Shown: positions 25,359 to 35,575 of the stretch, one piece after another
Numbering within the stretch: position 1 is the stretch's first letter
Layout: each line of letters starts with the position of its first letter
NCBI RefSeq assembly: GCF_003011965.1
Contig: NZ_PXWG01000014.1
Location: 32,822 to 96,821, forward strand
Reading direction: 5' to 3'
Source of the DNA: Streptosporangium nondiastaticum
Lineage (GTDB): Bacteria; Actinomycetota; Actinomycetes; Streptomycetales; Streptomycetaceae
Length of the DNA: 64,000 nt
Translations under genes and position numbers: made by a program
The notes under the pieces: model-generated
Seen by the model: only the letters and a program-made list of their open reading frames with translations
Database searches by the model: none
What the model was told of the DNA's origin: nothing

Positions 25359-28300
25359 ATGGAGCCCATCGCGATCATCGGCATGGGGTGCCGGTTTCCC
25401 CGTGCCGGCAACCCCGACGAGTTCTGGCAGCTTCTGCTCGACGGGGTGGATGCGATCAGCGAAGTGCCGCCCGATCGCTGGAGCGCCGGCGAGCTCTACG
25501 ACCCCGACCCCGCCGCCCCGGGAAAGATGATCACGCGCTGGGGCGGCTTCCTGGACGAGGTCGACCGCTTCGACCGTGAGTTCTTCGGCATCTCACCGCG
25601 CGAGGCGAGCGCCGTCGACCCGCAGCAGCGGCTGCTGCTGGAGGTCGCCTGGGAGGCCCTGGAGGACGCCGGCCAGGTGTCCACGGCGCTCGCCGGTACC
25701 GACACCGGCGTCTTCATCGGCATCAGCAGCTACGACTACGCCCTGCTGCAGGCCCCCCGGCTGGACGGCATCGACGCGTACTGGGGCACGGGCGTCGCCC
25801 TCAGCGTGGCGGCCAACCGCATCTCGTACGTGCTCGACCTGCGCGGCCCGAGCCTCGCCGTCGACACGGCCTGCTCGTCCTCCCTGGTGGCCCTGCACAC
25901 CGCGTGCCAGAGCTTGTGGAGCGGGCAGTCCCGGCTCGCGCTCGCCGGCGGCGTGAACCTGATCCTGTCGCCGGCCTTCGCGATCAACTTCACGAAGGCC
26001 GGCGTCATGGCCCCGGACGGCCGCTGCAAGTCGTTCGACGCCTCCGCCGACGGCTACGTCCGCGGCGAGGGCGCGGGCGTCGTGGTGCTCAAGCCGCTGG
26101 AACGCGCACTCGCCGACCACGACGCGATCCGGGCGGTGATCCGCGGCGGCGCGGTCGGGCAGGACGGGCGCACCAACGGGCTGATGGCGCCGAACGGGCG
26201 GTCCCAGGAAGATCTGCTGCGCGCCGCGCACCGGCACAGCGGCGTCGCGCCGAGCGCCATCGACTACGTCGAGGCGCACGGCACGGGGACGCTCCTCGGC
26301 GACATGATGGAGGCCAGGGCCCTGGGGAGCGTGGTGGGCGACCGCCCGCCGGAGCGCCCGTGCGTCATCGGATCGGTGAAGTCGAACATCGGCCACCTGG
26401 AGGCCGCCGCCGGGATCGCGGGCGTGATCAAGACGGTCCTGATGGTCGAGCACCGTCAGATCCCCGCCAGCCTGCACGTCGAGAACCCCAATCCGCAGAT
26501 CGACTTCGCGGCACTGCGCCTGCGGGTCGCGCGTGCCCACGAGCCGTGGCCGGAGCACGAGGGTCCGGTCCGGGCGGGTGTCAGTTCGTTCGGCTTCGGC
26601 GGGACCGGCGCCCACATCGTGCTCGAGGAGGCGCCGCCCGTCCGCTCCCACGGCGGCAACGGCCGTCCGCACACGGACGGAGCCGTCCTGCTCCCCCTCT
26701 CGGCCCGAAGCCCCGAATCGCTGCGGCGAACGGCGGAACGGCACCTGGACGTGCTCACGAGCGAGGACGATGCCCGCCCCGGCTTCGCCGACCTGGTCCA
26801 CACCGCCAGTACCCGCCGCTCGCACCACCGCCACCGCCTGGCGCTCGTCGCCGGCTCCCGCGACGGGGCCGCGGAACAGCTCCGGGCCTTCCTGGCCGGC
26901 GACCCCGGCCCCGGCACGGTCTCGGGCGACGCGGCCCGGCGCCGCGGCCGCCGGCTGGCCTTCGTCTGCCCGGGGCAGGGACCGGTCTGGTGGCCGCTCG
27001 ACCCGGCGCTGCGCGAGGAGCCGGCGCTGCTCGCCACGCTGGAGGAGTGCGACCGCCTGGTACGGGAGGAGGCCGGCTGGTCGCTGATCGAGCAGCTCTG
27101 GGCCGGTCAGGAGGCGTCCCGCCTCCATCAGGCCGACTTCTGCCAGCCGGCGTTGTTCGCCGTCCAGGTCGCCCTGGCGAACGTATGGCGATCGCGCGGA
27201 ATCGTGCCGGACGCCGTGGTCGGCCACAGCATGGGCGAAGTCGCGGCGGCGCACCTGTCGGGCGCACTCAGCCTCAAGGACGCCGTGGCCGTCATCTGCC
27301 GGCGCGGCCGGGTGATCCGCACCGTCTCGGGCCGGGGCCGGATGGCCGTCGTCGAACTCCCCGCCGACGCCGTACACGACGAGCTGCGCGGTCTGGAAAG
27401 CCGTGTATCGGTGGCGGCGGTCAACGCCCCGACGTCGACGGTGATTTCGGGAGATGCAGACGCCGTCGAGGAGGTCACGGCCGGACTGCGGGAGCGAGGG
27501 GTCTTCTGCCGGATCCTGCAGTCGGTCGACTTCGCGTCGCACAGCCCGCAGATGGAGCCCCTCATGGGCGACCTCGCCGGCTCCCTGTCCGGACTGAAGC
27601 CCATGTCGCCGCGGCTGCCGATGTATTCGACGGTGACGGGCGGGACCTGCGACGGCCGCGCCCTCGACGGCGGGTACTGGGCAGAGAACATCCGGACCCC
27701 CGTGCTCTTCGCCGCGGCGGTCGACGGCCTCCTCGACGACGGCCACGACGTGTTCATCGAGCTGTCGCCGCACCCCGGGCTGCTCCCCGCGATCGCACAG
27801 AGCACCCGGACCAGGGGCCGGGAGACCATGCTCCTGGCGTCGCTGCGCCGCGACGCACCGCCGAGCGACGTCATGCTGACGTCGCTCGGCGCGCTGTACG
27901 CCACCGGCTTCGAGCCGGACTGGACCGCGTTGCACCCCGAGCCCCGGCGCCCGGTGCGCCTGCCGGGCTACCCCTGGCAGCGCGAGCGCAGCTGGCTGCC
28001 CTCGGCGGGTGCGCTGCCGCACCTCCCCGGCCCGGCCGGCGGCCATCCCCTGCTCGGACACCACCTGCAGCTCGCCGGCGCGGCGGGGAGCCACGTCTGG
28101 GAGAGCGCCGTCAGCGCGGCGGCGCAGCCTCTTCTCGACGAGCACCGGGTCCAGGGCGTCGCCGTGCTTCCCGGCGCCGCCTGGCTGGAGATGGCGCGGG
28201 CGGCAGCGGCGCAGGTGTCGGGCGCGGGTTCGAGTGTGCTCACGGAGGTCGAGTTCCCGCGCATGCTCGCGCTGGACGACACCGGCACGGCCACGGTCCA

Positions 28301-30872
28301 GCTGCGCGTGTCCGCCGCGGAGAACGGTGCGAGCGTCCACGCGTATGCGCGTCCGGCGGACGACAGTGACCGCCGACCGGAGTGGACGCTGCACATGACC
28401 GGCACCATCACGCCCGAGGCGCCGGCCGCGGCGGATCTTCCGGTGCTGGAGCTGGATGCCGTCCGCAAACGCTGCCCGGACCCGGTCGCGCCGGCCGGCT
28501 TCTACGAGTCCCTGGGGCTGCGGGGGCTCGGCTACGGCCCGGCGTTCCGGGCGGTCGACCAGCTGTGGCAGGGTGACCGGGAGGCGCTCGCCTCTCTTGC
28601 CGCTCCGGCCGGGGTGGCGTCCGAGACCAGCGTCTACGGCATCCATCCGGTGTTCCTTGATGTCGCGCTTCAGGTCCTGGTCGCCGCCTTGCCCGGCGAT
28701 GACGGGGCCGATGGCCGGCGCCTGTTTGTCCCGCTCGCGATCGACCGGATGATCGCGCGGCCGGCAGGGGTGGGCAAGCAGGACCGCCTCTGGGCCCATG
28801 CCCGCGTCCGCTCGGGGAGCAAAGCCGTTCCGGGAGGCGGAGCCGTCTCGGGCAGCGAAGCCGTTCCGGGCCGCGAAGGCCTTCCGGCCGGCGTGGTCGG
28901 GGACGTCGTGCTGGCCGACGACGGAGGAAGGACCATCGCCGTCCTGGAGGGCGTCCACCTCAGGCAGCTCGACGGTGACGCGTGGCTGCCCGCGTCGACG
29001 ACGCTCGACCGCGCGCTCTACGAGGTGCGCTGGCAGCGCCGGGAGCGTGCCGTTCCCCGGCGAACGGGCCGGTCCGGCGGCGGCTGGCTGCTCTTCGCCG
29101 ACGAGGGCGGTGTGGGAGCGGCGGTGGCGGCGCGTCTCATCGAGGGCGGCGAGCGGGCCGTCCTGGTGACGGCCGGAGACGGCTATGACGACGCGGATCC
29201 CGACCGGCTCGTGATCCGCGCCGGGCACGGCGACGAAGTGCGCCGAGCGGTGGACGCGGCGCGGGAGAGGCTGGGTTCGCTGAAAGGGGTGGCGCACCTC
29301 TGGAGCCTCGATGCCGCGACCGGGAACGGCGCGGACCCCGCCCGTCTCCGGCCGGCCGCGCTCCGCGCCGCGCAACAGCGGGGCGTCATCCATGTGCTGC
29401 ACCTGATCCAGGCGCTCGCAGCAGGCGCACCGGTGCATACGAAAACGCGTCTTTGGCTCATGACCAGCGGCGTCCACGCCGTCGAGGGCTCGCCGTCGCC
29501 GGTGTCCGTCGCTCACGCGCCCGTCTGGGGGCTCGGCAGGGTGGCCTCGGTCGAGCACCCCGAGCTGCGGCCCACGCTGGTGGACCTCGATCCCTCCCAG
29601 GGCCCGGCGGCCGCGCGGTGGATCGCCGACGAGCTGCGGGCCGACGACGCCGAGACCCAGGTGGCCGTCCGGGGCGGAGTGCGGCACGCGGCGCGGCTGG
29701 TCCGCCGGGCATCGCCGCGCACCGCACCCGCCGATGTCGTGCGCCGGGATGCGACGTACGTCATCACCGGCGGCCTCGGCGCGCTGGGACTGCTCGTGAG
29801 CCGCTGGCTGGTCGGCCGGGGGGCGCGCCATCTGGTGCTCGTCGGTCGCAGGGATGCCGGTGACACCTCAGGTCAGGAACTGCGGGCGTTGCGCGGTGCG
29901 GGCGCCGAGGTCCGCGTGGCGCGCGCCGACGTCAGCGATGAGCAGGCCCTCGCACGGGTCCTCGCCGGCGCGGCGGCGTCCATGCCGCCCGTCCGGGGCG
30001 TCGTGCACGCGGCCGGTGTCCTCGACGACGCCACCCTCGGCACCCTTGACCCGGAGCGCCTGCTGGCCGTCCTCGAACCGAAGGTCGCCGGGGCGTGGAA
30101 CCTGCACCGCCTGACGGCCGGCCTGCCGCTGGACTTCTTCGTGATGTTCTCCTCGCTCGCCGGGGTCCTCGGGTCGCCGGGGCAGGGAAACTACGCGGCG
30201 GCCAACGCCTTCCTCGACGCGCTGGCCTCGCTGCGGGCCTCGCAGGGCCGGCCGGCGCTGAGCATCGCCTGGGGACCGTGGCAGGACACGGGGCTGTCGG
30301 TGCGGCCCGAGGGCGTCGGCCGGTTCGTCGAACGCGCCGGAGTCAAGGGCATCGTGCCGGCCGACGGCACCCGCTGGCTGCCGCTGCTGTTCGGCATCGA
30401 GGCGGCGCAGGTCGCCGTGGCCCTGGTCGACTGGCAGCGCTGGGCGGCGGCGACGGCGGATTCCCGGCTGACCGCCGAGCTCGTGGCCGGCTCCGGGCCG
30501 GCGCCGGCGGTCACCGAAGCGCGCACCCTCACCGCCGGTGATCTGCTCGCCGCCGATCCGGCGGAGCGTCAGGAGCTGTTCGAGTCGTACCTGCACGGCG
30601 CGATCGCGCGAGCACTCGACATGAAGCCGGAGCAGCTCGACGCCGACATGCCGCTCACCGACGTCGGCCTGGATTCCCTGGTCGCGGTCGGCATGAAGAA
30701 CCAGGTCGAGGTGGAGCTCGGCATATCGATGCCGCTGGCCGCCGCGCTCGAAGGCGCCAGCGTGCGGCAGCTCGCCGCGCGGATGCTCGCCGGCACCACG
30801 GCCGGCGCCGCGCCACCACCGCGGGATGACGGCGCGGAAGCCGGGTCCTGGGAAGAGTTCGAGATTCTCTGA
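25359..30872 (+). CDS. Type I polyketide synthase module (KS-AT-DH-KR-ACP)
   Basis: A 1837-residue single module. KS: residues 1 to ~425 with DTACSSSLVALH, EAHGTGTLLGD and SNIGHLEAAAG. AT: ~525-850 with GHSMGEVAAAH; the specificity box reads FASH, between the malonyl (HAFH) and methylmalonyl (YASH) forms. DH: ~895-1170 with HRVQGVAVLPG and DVALQ intact. KR: ~1460-1650 with GGLGALGLL, Ser-Tyr-Asn catalytic residues (SSLAG, GNYAAAN) and an LDD motif, predicting a D-configured hydroxyl. ACP: ~1735-1810 (VGLDSL). There is no ER, MT or TE. It adds one extender unit reduced to an alkene, then hands over to the NRPS 19 bp downstream. Confidence 0.95.
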   Translation: MEPIAIIGMGCRFPRAGNPDEFWQLLLDGVDAISEVPPDRWSAGELYDPDPAAPGKMITRWGGFLDEVDRFDREFFGISPREASAVDPQQRLLLEVAWEALEDAGQVSTALAGTDTGVFIGISSYDYALLQAPRLDGIDAYWGTGVALSVAANRISYVLDLRGPSLAVDTACSSSLVALHTACQSLWSGQSRLALAGGVNLILSPAFAINFTKAGVMAPDGRCKSFDASADGYVRGEGAGVVVLKPLERALADHDAIRAVIRGGAVGQDGRTNGLMAPNGRSQEDLLRAAHRHSGVAPSAIDYVEAHGTGTLLGDMMEARALGSVVGDRPPERPCVIGSVKSNIGHLEAAAGIAGVIKTVLMVEHRQIPASLHVENPNPQIDFAALRLRVARAHEPWPEHEGPVRAGVSSFGFGGTGAHIVLEEAPPVRSHGGNGRPHTDGAVLLPLSARSPESLRRTAERHLDVLTSEDDARPGFADLVHTASTRRSHHRHRLALVAGSRDGAAEQLRAFLAGDPGPGTVSGDAARRRGRRLAFVCPGQGPVWWPLDPALREEPALLATLEECDRLVREEAGWSLIEQLWAGQEASRLHQADFCQPALFAVQVALANVWRSRGIVPDAVVGHSMGEVAAAHLSGALSLKDAVAVICRRGRVIRTVSGRGRMAVVELPADAVHDELRGLESRVSVAAVNAPTSTVISGDADAVEEVTAGLRERGVFCRILQSVDFASHSPQMEPLMGDLAGSLSGLKPMSPRLPMYSTVTGGTCDGRALDGGYWAENIRTPVLFAAAVDGLLDDGHDVFIELSPHPGLLPAIAQSTRTRGRETMLLASLRRDAPPSDVMLTSLGALYATGFEPDWTALHPEPRRPVRLPGYPWQRERSWLPSAGALPHLPGPAGGHPLLGHHLQLAGAAGSHVWESAVSAAAQPLLDEHRVQGVAVLPGAAWLEMARAAAAQVSGAGSSVLTEVEFPRMLALDDTGTATVQLRVSAAENGASVHAYARPADDSDRRPEWTLHMTGTITPEAPAAADLPVLELDAVRKRCPDPVAPAGFYESLGLRGLGYGPAFRAVDQLWQGDREALASLAAPAGVASETSVYGIHPVFLDVALQVLVAALPGDDGADGRRLFVPLAIDRMIARPAGVGKQDRLWAHARVRSGSKAVPGGGAVSGSEAVPGREGLPAGVVGDVVLADDGGRTIAVLEGVHLRQLDGDAWLPASTTLDRALYEVRWQRRERAVPRRTGRSGGGWLLFADEGGVGAAVAARLIEGGERAVLVTAGDGYDDADPDRLVIRAGHGDEVRRAVDAARERLGSLKGVAHLWSLDAATGNGADPARLRPAALRAAQQRGVIHVLHLIQALAAGAPVHTKTRLWLMTSGVHAVEGSPSPVSVAHAPVWGLGRVASVEHPELRPTLVDLDPSQGPAAARWIADELRADDAETQVAVRGGVRHAARLVRRASPRTAPADVVRRDATYVITGGLGALGLLVSRWLVGRGARHLVLVGRRDAGDTSGQELRALRGAGAEVRVARADVSDEQALARVLAGAAASMPPVRGVVHAAGVLDDATLGTLDPERLLAVLEPKVAGAWNLHRLTAGLPLDFFVMFSSLAGVLGSPGQGNYAAANAFLDALASLRASQGRPALSIAWGPWQDTGLSVRPEGVGRFVERAGVKGIVPADGTRWLPLLFGIEAAQVAVALVDWQRWAAATADSRLTAELVAGSGPAPAVTEARTLTAGDLLAADPAERQELFESYLHGAIARALDMKPEQLDADMPLTDVGLDSLVAVGMKNQVEVELGISMPLAAALEGASVRQLAARMLAGTTAGAAPPPRDDGAEAGSWEEFEIL

Positions 30873-30891
30873 CGTCACCTGGAGGCAGGGC

Positions 30892-33800
30892 ATGGGAACC
30901 GTGCAGGAGTTGCTTGCTGACCTCTCACGACGGGGTGTGAGCCTCTGGGCCGACGGGGACGAACTGCGTGTTCGCGCCCCCAAGAACGTCCTCACGGAGA
31001 AGCTGCGGACGGCTCTGCGGGAACACAAGGACGAGATCCTCGCGACGCTCCGCGAGCGCGCCTCGGGGTGGACCATTCCGAAGGTCGTCCCGGCGCCCGA
31101 GAAGCTGCACGAGCCGTTCCCGCTCACGGACATGCAGCAGGCGATCTGGGCCGGGGGGCGCGACGCGTTCGAGATCGGCAACCTCGCGGGCAACGGCTAC
31201 ATCGAGGTCGACGCGGTCGCGCTCGACATGGACCGGTTCGTGGCCGCCTGGCGGCACCTGATCCGGCGGCACGCCATGCTGCGCGCCGTCGTGCTTCCGG
31301 ACGGACGGAACCGGATCCTGCCGGAGGTGCCGGAGTACGAGGTCGAGGTGCTCGACCTGCGCGGCCGGCCGGCCGACGAGGTGACGGCACGGCTCGAGGA
31401 GTTCCGCCTGGAGATGCCGCGGGAGATGTTCGCCCGGGACACCTGGCCGCTGTTCCGGATGCGCGCGACGCTGCTGGAGGGCAACCGCACCCGCCTCCAC
31501 CTCGGCTCCAGCCTCCTCATCGCCGACTCGCTGAGCCTGATGCAGATCTGGCGGGAGCTCTCGCTGCTCAACAGCGGCGAGAAGCTGCCGCCGATCGGGC
31601 TGACGACCCGGGACTACGTCGTCGCCAAGACGGCGCTGAAGGGCTCGCCCGTCCACGAGCGGGCGCTCGACTACTGGCGGCGGCGGCTGCCGACGCTTCC
31701 CCCGCCGCCCGAGCTGCCGATCCGGGTCGCGCGCGCCGACGGGCCCATGGTGTCGAAGGCGCTGACCGCGCGGATACTCGAGCCCGAGTCGTGGGTGCGG
31801 TTCAAGGCGCGGGTGCAGGAGGCGGGCCTGATGCCGGGCGCCGCGCTGCTGACCGCCTTCTGCGACGTCGCCGCGCTGTGGAGCAAGACCGAGGAGTTCA
31901 GCATCAACGCGCCGTTCTGGGACCGGCTGCCGGTGCACGAGGACGTCGGCGGGATCGTCGGCAGCTTCGCCCTGCCGAACCACCTCCGCGTGACGGCGTC
32001 CGCCGGAGCGACGTTCCTCGAACGCGCCCGGCGCCTGCAGCGGCAGCTCATCGAGGACCTGGAGCACTGCCGCTACGTCAGCGGCGTCCAGGTGATGCGC
32101 GAGCTGGCAAAGGCGTACGGCGGGACTCCGCGCCGCAACACGTACGTCGTGTTCAACAGCGTCGAGATGAGCAGCGTCGACATCTCGGGGCTCGGCGAGC
32201 TCGGCTACACCGTCAGCCAGACCCCGCAGGTGTACCTGGAGGTGCGCAGCGCCGTCCGCAAAGGCGGGCTCGAGTTCACCTGGGACGTCCTGGACTCGGT
32301 GTTCCCGCCCGGGCTCGCCGAGGACATGCTGGACGCCTTCGTGCGGCACGTGCGCCGGCTCGCCGAGGTGCCGGGCAGCTGGGACGAGCGCGGCCGCCGG
32401 CACATCGTGCCCGAGGCCCACCGGGTGCGGGAGTCCGAGGCGAACTCCACGGCGGCACCGGTCCCCGAGGGGCTCCTGCACGACCCGTTCGTGGCGCGGG
32501 CGGTGGAGCGGCCGGACCGGCCGGCGGTCGTCTCGACGACCGGAACGATCACCTACGGGGAGCTCGACCGGCACGCCACCCGCCTCGGCCGCTGGTTGCG
32601 CGACCGGGGTGCCCGGCCCAACGCGCTGGTGGGCGTGGTGATGGACAAGGGCTGGGCGCAGGTGCCGGCCGTGCTCGGCGTGCTCAAGTCGGGGGCGGCG
32701 TACCTGCCGCTCGACGCGTCGCTGCCGCGCGAGCGGCTGCACCGCATCCTCAAGGCCGCCGGAGCCGGGATCGTGCTCACGCAGGAGGGCGTCGACAAGC
32801 GCGTCGAATGGCCCGCGGACACCCGGCGGCTGCGCGTCGACACCCAGCTCCTCGAAGACGTCTCCGAAGAACCGCTCGATCCGGTCCAGCGCGAGGACGA
32901 CCTGGCGTACGTGATCTACACCTCCGGGTCGACGGGCGTGCCGAAGGGCGTGATGATCTCGCACCGGAGCGCGCTCAACACGATCGCCGACGTCAACCGG
33001 CGGTTCGGGATCGGCCCCGAGGACGGCGTGTTCGGGCTGTCCTCGCTGAGCTTCGACCTCTCGGTCTACGACGTGTTCGGGACGCTCGCGGCCGGCGGGC
33101 GGCTCGTGCTGCCCGACGACTCCGGGCTGCGGGACCCGGCCCACTGGATCGACATGATGCGGCAGGGGCGCGTCACGGTGTGGAACTCCGTGCCCGGTTT
33201 CATGGGCCTGCTGGTCCAGTACGCCGAGGGCGTCCGGATGGACGTCCCCGCGTCGCTCCGGGTGGCGCTGCTCAGCGGCGACTGGATTCCCGTCACCCTC
33301 CCCGGCCGCCTGCGGCGGCTGGTGCCCGGCGTGCGGGTGATCAGCCTGGGCGGCGCGACCGAGGCCTCGATCTGGTCGATCGCGCACGAGATCCACGAGG
33401 TGGACCCGGCCCGGACGAGCATCCCGTACGGCAAGCCGCTGGCCAACCAGCGGATCCACGTCCTCGACCGCGAGCTCGACACGCGGCCGCTCTGGGTGCC
33501 GGGCGGCCTGTACATCGGCGGCACGGGCGTGTCAGACGGCTACTGGCAGGACGAGGAGACGACGAACGAGGCGTTCATCACCCATCCGCGGACCGGCGAG
33601 CGCCTGTACCGGACCGGTGACATCGGCCGCCGTCTTCCCGACGGCAGCATCGACATACTGGGCAGGGAGGACTTCCAAGTGAAGATCGGCGGCTACCGGA
33701 TCGAACTCGGCGAGATCGAGAGCACCATCCGAGAGCACCGGGCAGTACGCGAGGCGGTCGTCCTGGCCGTGGACGACGGGGACGGCGGCAAGCGGCTCGT

Positions 33801-35568
33801 GGCGTACGTGGTCGCGGCGGGCGAGGAGCCGCCCGGGACGGGCGAGCTGCGGACGTTCGTCCGCGACAAGCTGCCCGAGTACATGGTTCCCAAGACGGTG
33901 ATCGTGCGCGACAAGCTGCCGCTCACGGCCAACGGCAAGATCGACCGCGACGCCCTGGCGGGCTCCGGCGTCCCCGAACCCGACGCCGCCCGCGGACCGG
34001 TCGCGCCGCGCACGCCGCTGGAGGAACAGCTGGCCCAGCACTGGTGCGACGTGCTGGGACTGAAGGAAGTGGGCGTCCACGACAGCTTCTTCGAGCTCAG
34101 CGAGGACTCCCTGCAGGCCGTGAACCTCGTGTCGAAGATCTCCGACACGGTCGGCAAACAGCTCGGGGTGCGCTTCCTGTTCGCCCACCCCACCATCGCC
34201 GAGCTCTCGGCGGCGCTCGGCGGCGGGGACAGCGGCGGCGAAGGCCCGGCGGCGGACGGGAAGGCGAGCGGTGCGACGGGAAGCGGTGAGGTGAAACCGG
34301 GCAGTGTCCGCACCGAGCGGCGCGACCTGCTGACCCTGTACTCGGCCGGCCGGATCCCGCGGGTGGACGGCGTGGGCGTGCTGGCCACGCCGGCGGGCCT
34401 GTTCGAGCGGGCGGGCATCGACCCCGGTGACGTCGCGGGCCGGCTCATGGCCCTGGACCTTCCCCATCTGTGCGGCATCATCGAGACCAACCTGGGGCGC
34501 ATCGCCACCATCATGGTTCCGCGTCTCGACACGGCGGAGCTGTACCTGCACCGGGACAGGCTGGTCGAGACGATCGTCAGCGGCGTCGAGATGGGGGCCC
34601 GCCTCGGGGCGCGGAACATCTCCCTCAGCGGGCTGCTGGTCTCCGCCACGGACTACGGCCGCGGCGTCGCGGCCGCCGTCGAGGGCCGCACGGATCTCCC
34701 TCCGGTCACCAGCGGCCACGACACCACGTCCGCGTCGGTGCTGCTGAACGTGGAGAACATGCTGCAGATGACCGGGCGCCGTATGGAGAACGAGGTGCTG
34801 GGCGTTCTCGGGGTCGGTTCCGTGGGCAGGGCGTCCATGCACCTGCTGCTGACGCACCTGCCGCACCCGCACAAACTCATCCTGTGCGACCCCTACGCCG
34901 CGACGAGCGACAGCCCCCGGGGCCCCGCGGCGGGACTCACCGGCCGGCTCAGGAAGGCCGCCGACGAGGTGCGCAACGTGATCGGCTACACCGGTGAGAT
35001 CCAGATCATCGGCGGGACGTCCAGCCTGCCGGAGGAGTTCTACGAGGCGACGGTGATCAGCGCCGACACCAACGCGCCCGACATCGTCGACGTGGCCCGG
35101 CTCAGGCCCGGCACGATGCTGGTCGACGACTCGATTCCGCCGTGCTACGACCGGGACGCCGCGCTGGCCAGGATCGGGGAGAAGGGTGACCTGCTGTTCG
35201 GCCAGGGCGACGTGATCGAGTGCGCCACGCCGATGCAGAAGGTGTTCGGCTGGCCGCCGCTGATGTACGAGCTGGCCGGCGAAGAGGGCGTCAACTGGTT
35301 CGCGGCCAACACCCCGGACGCCTTCAGCACGACGCAGATCACCAGCTCCGTGCTGTCCAACGTGCTCGTCGCGCAGGAGGGCATAGGGCCGGTGACGGGG
35401 CCGTCCCGGCCGGACGTGGCCTACCGGCACGTCGAGGTCCTGCGCAAGAACGGCTACGCGGGAGGGCCCCCGCAGTGTGACGGCGTGATGATTCCCGAGG
35501 AGTCGATCGCCCGCTTCGTGGAGCGGTTCGGCGCGGGCGGCGCGCGGGCCGCCGGGCCGGCGTCCTAG
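30892..35568 (+). CDS. NRPS: docking-Cy-A(Cys)-PCP with C-terminal reductase-like domain
   Basis: A 1558-residue protein. Residues 1-55 are a TubC-type docking domain. A heterocyclisation domain (~70-460) has FPLTDMQQAIWAGGRD and SQTPQVYLE, but the first Asp of DxxxxDxxS is Ser (SLLIADSLS). The A domain (~530-1020; YTSGSTGVPKG) gives the pocket residues D-L-Y-N-L-S-L-I-W-K, the cysteine code. The PCP has FFELSEDSLQAV (~1071). The last ~410 residues carry GVLGVGSVGRASMHLLL and TSGHDTTSASV, laid out like aldehyde-forming acyl-ACP reductases (AAR). A thiazoline product released as an aldehyde is the prediction. GGAGG precedes ATG 30892. Confidence 0.9.
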   Translation: MGTVQELLADLSRRGVSLWADGDELRVRAPKNVLTEKLRTALREHKDEILATLRERASGWTIPKVVPAPEKLHEPFPLTDMQQAIWAGGRDAFEIGNLAGNGYIEVDAVALDMDRFVAAWRHLIRRHAMLRAVVLPDGRNRILPEVPEYEVEVLDLRGRPADEVTARLEEFRLEMPREMFARDTWPLFRMRATLLEGNRTRLHLGSSLLIADSLSLMQIWRELSLLNSGEKLPPIGLTTRDYVVAKTALKGSPVHERALDYWRRRLPTLPPPPELPIRVARADGPMVSKALTARILEPESWVRFKARVQEAGLMPGAALLTAFCDVAALWSKTEEFSINAPFWDRLPVHEDVGGIVGSFALPNHLRVTASAGATFLERARRLQRQLIEDLEHCRYVSGVQVMRELAKAYGGTPRRNTYVVFNSVEMSSVDISGLGELGYTVSQTPQVYLEVRSAVRKGGLEFTWDVLDSVFPPGLAEDMLDAFVRHVRRLAEVPGSWDERGRRHIVPEAHRVRESEANSTAAPVPEGLLHDPFVARAVERPDRPAVVSTTGTITYGELDRHATRLGRWLRDRGARPNALVGVVMDKGWAQVPAVLGVLKSGAAYLPLDASLPRERLHRILKAAGAGIVLTQEGVDKRVEWPADTRRLRVDTQLLEDVSEEPLDPVQREDDLAYVIYTSGSTGVPKGVMISHRSALNTIADVNRRFGIGPEDGVFGLSSLSFDLSVYDVFGTLAAGGRLVLPDDSGLRDPAHWIDMMRQGRVTVWNSVPGFMGLLVQYAEGVRMDVPASLRVALLSGDWIPVTLPGRLRRLVPGVRVISLGGATEASIWSIAHEIHEVDPARTSIPYGKPLANQRIHVLDRELDTRPLWVPGGLYIGGTGVSDGYWQDEETTNEAFITHPRTGERLYRTGDIGRRLPDGSIDILGREDFQVKIGGYRIELGEIESTIREHRAVREAVVLAVDDGDGGKRLVAYVVAAGEEPPGTGELRTFVRDKLPEYMVPKTVIVRDKLPLTANGKIDRDALAGSGVPEPDAARGPVAPRTPLEEQLAQHWCDVLGLKEVGVHDSFFELSEDSLQAVNLVSKISDTVGKQLGVRFLFAHPTIAELSAALGGGDSGGEGPAADGKASGATGSGEVKPGSVRTERRDLLTLYSAGRIPRVDGVGVLATPAGLFERAGIDPGDVAGRLMALDLPHLCGIIETNLGRIATIMVPRLDTAELYLHRDRLVETIVSGVEMGARLGARNISLSGLLVSATDYGRGVAAAVEGRTDLPPVTSGHDTTSASVLLNVENMLQMTGRRMENEVLGVLGVGSVGRASMHLLLTHLPHPHKLILCDPYAATSDSPRGPAAGLTGRLRKAADEVRNVIGYTGEIQIIGGTSSLPEEFYEATVISADTNAPDIVDVARLRPGTMLVDDSIPPCYDRDAALARIGEKGDLLFGQGDVIECATPMQKVFGWPPLMYELAGEEGVNWFAANTPDAFSTTQITSSVLSNVLVAQEGIGPVTGPSRPDVAYRHVEVLRKNGYAGGPPQCDGVMIPEESIARFVERFGAGGARAAGPAS

Positions 35569-35575
35569 CCGTCCG

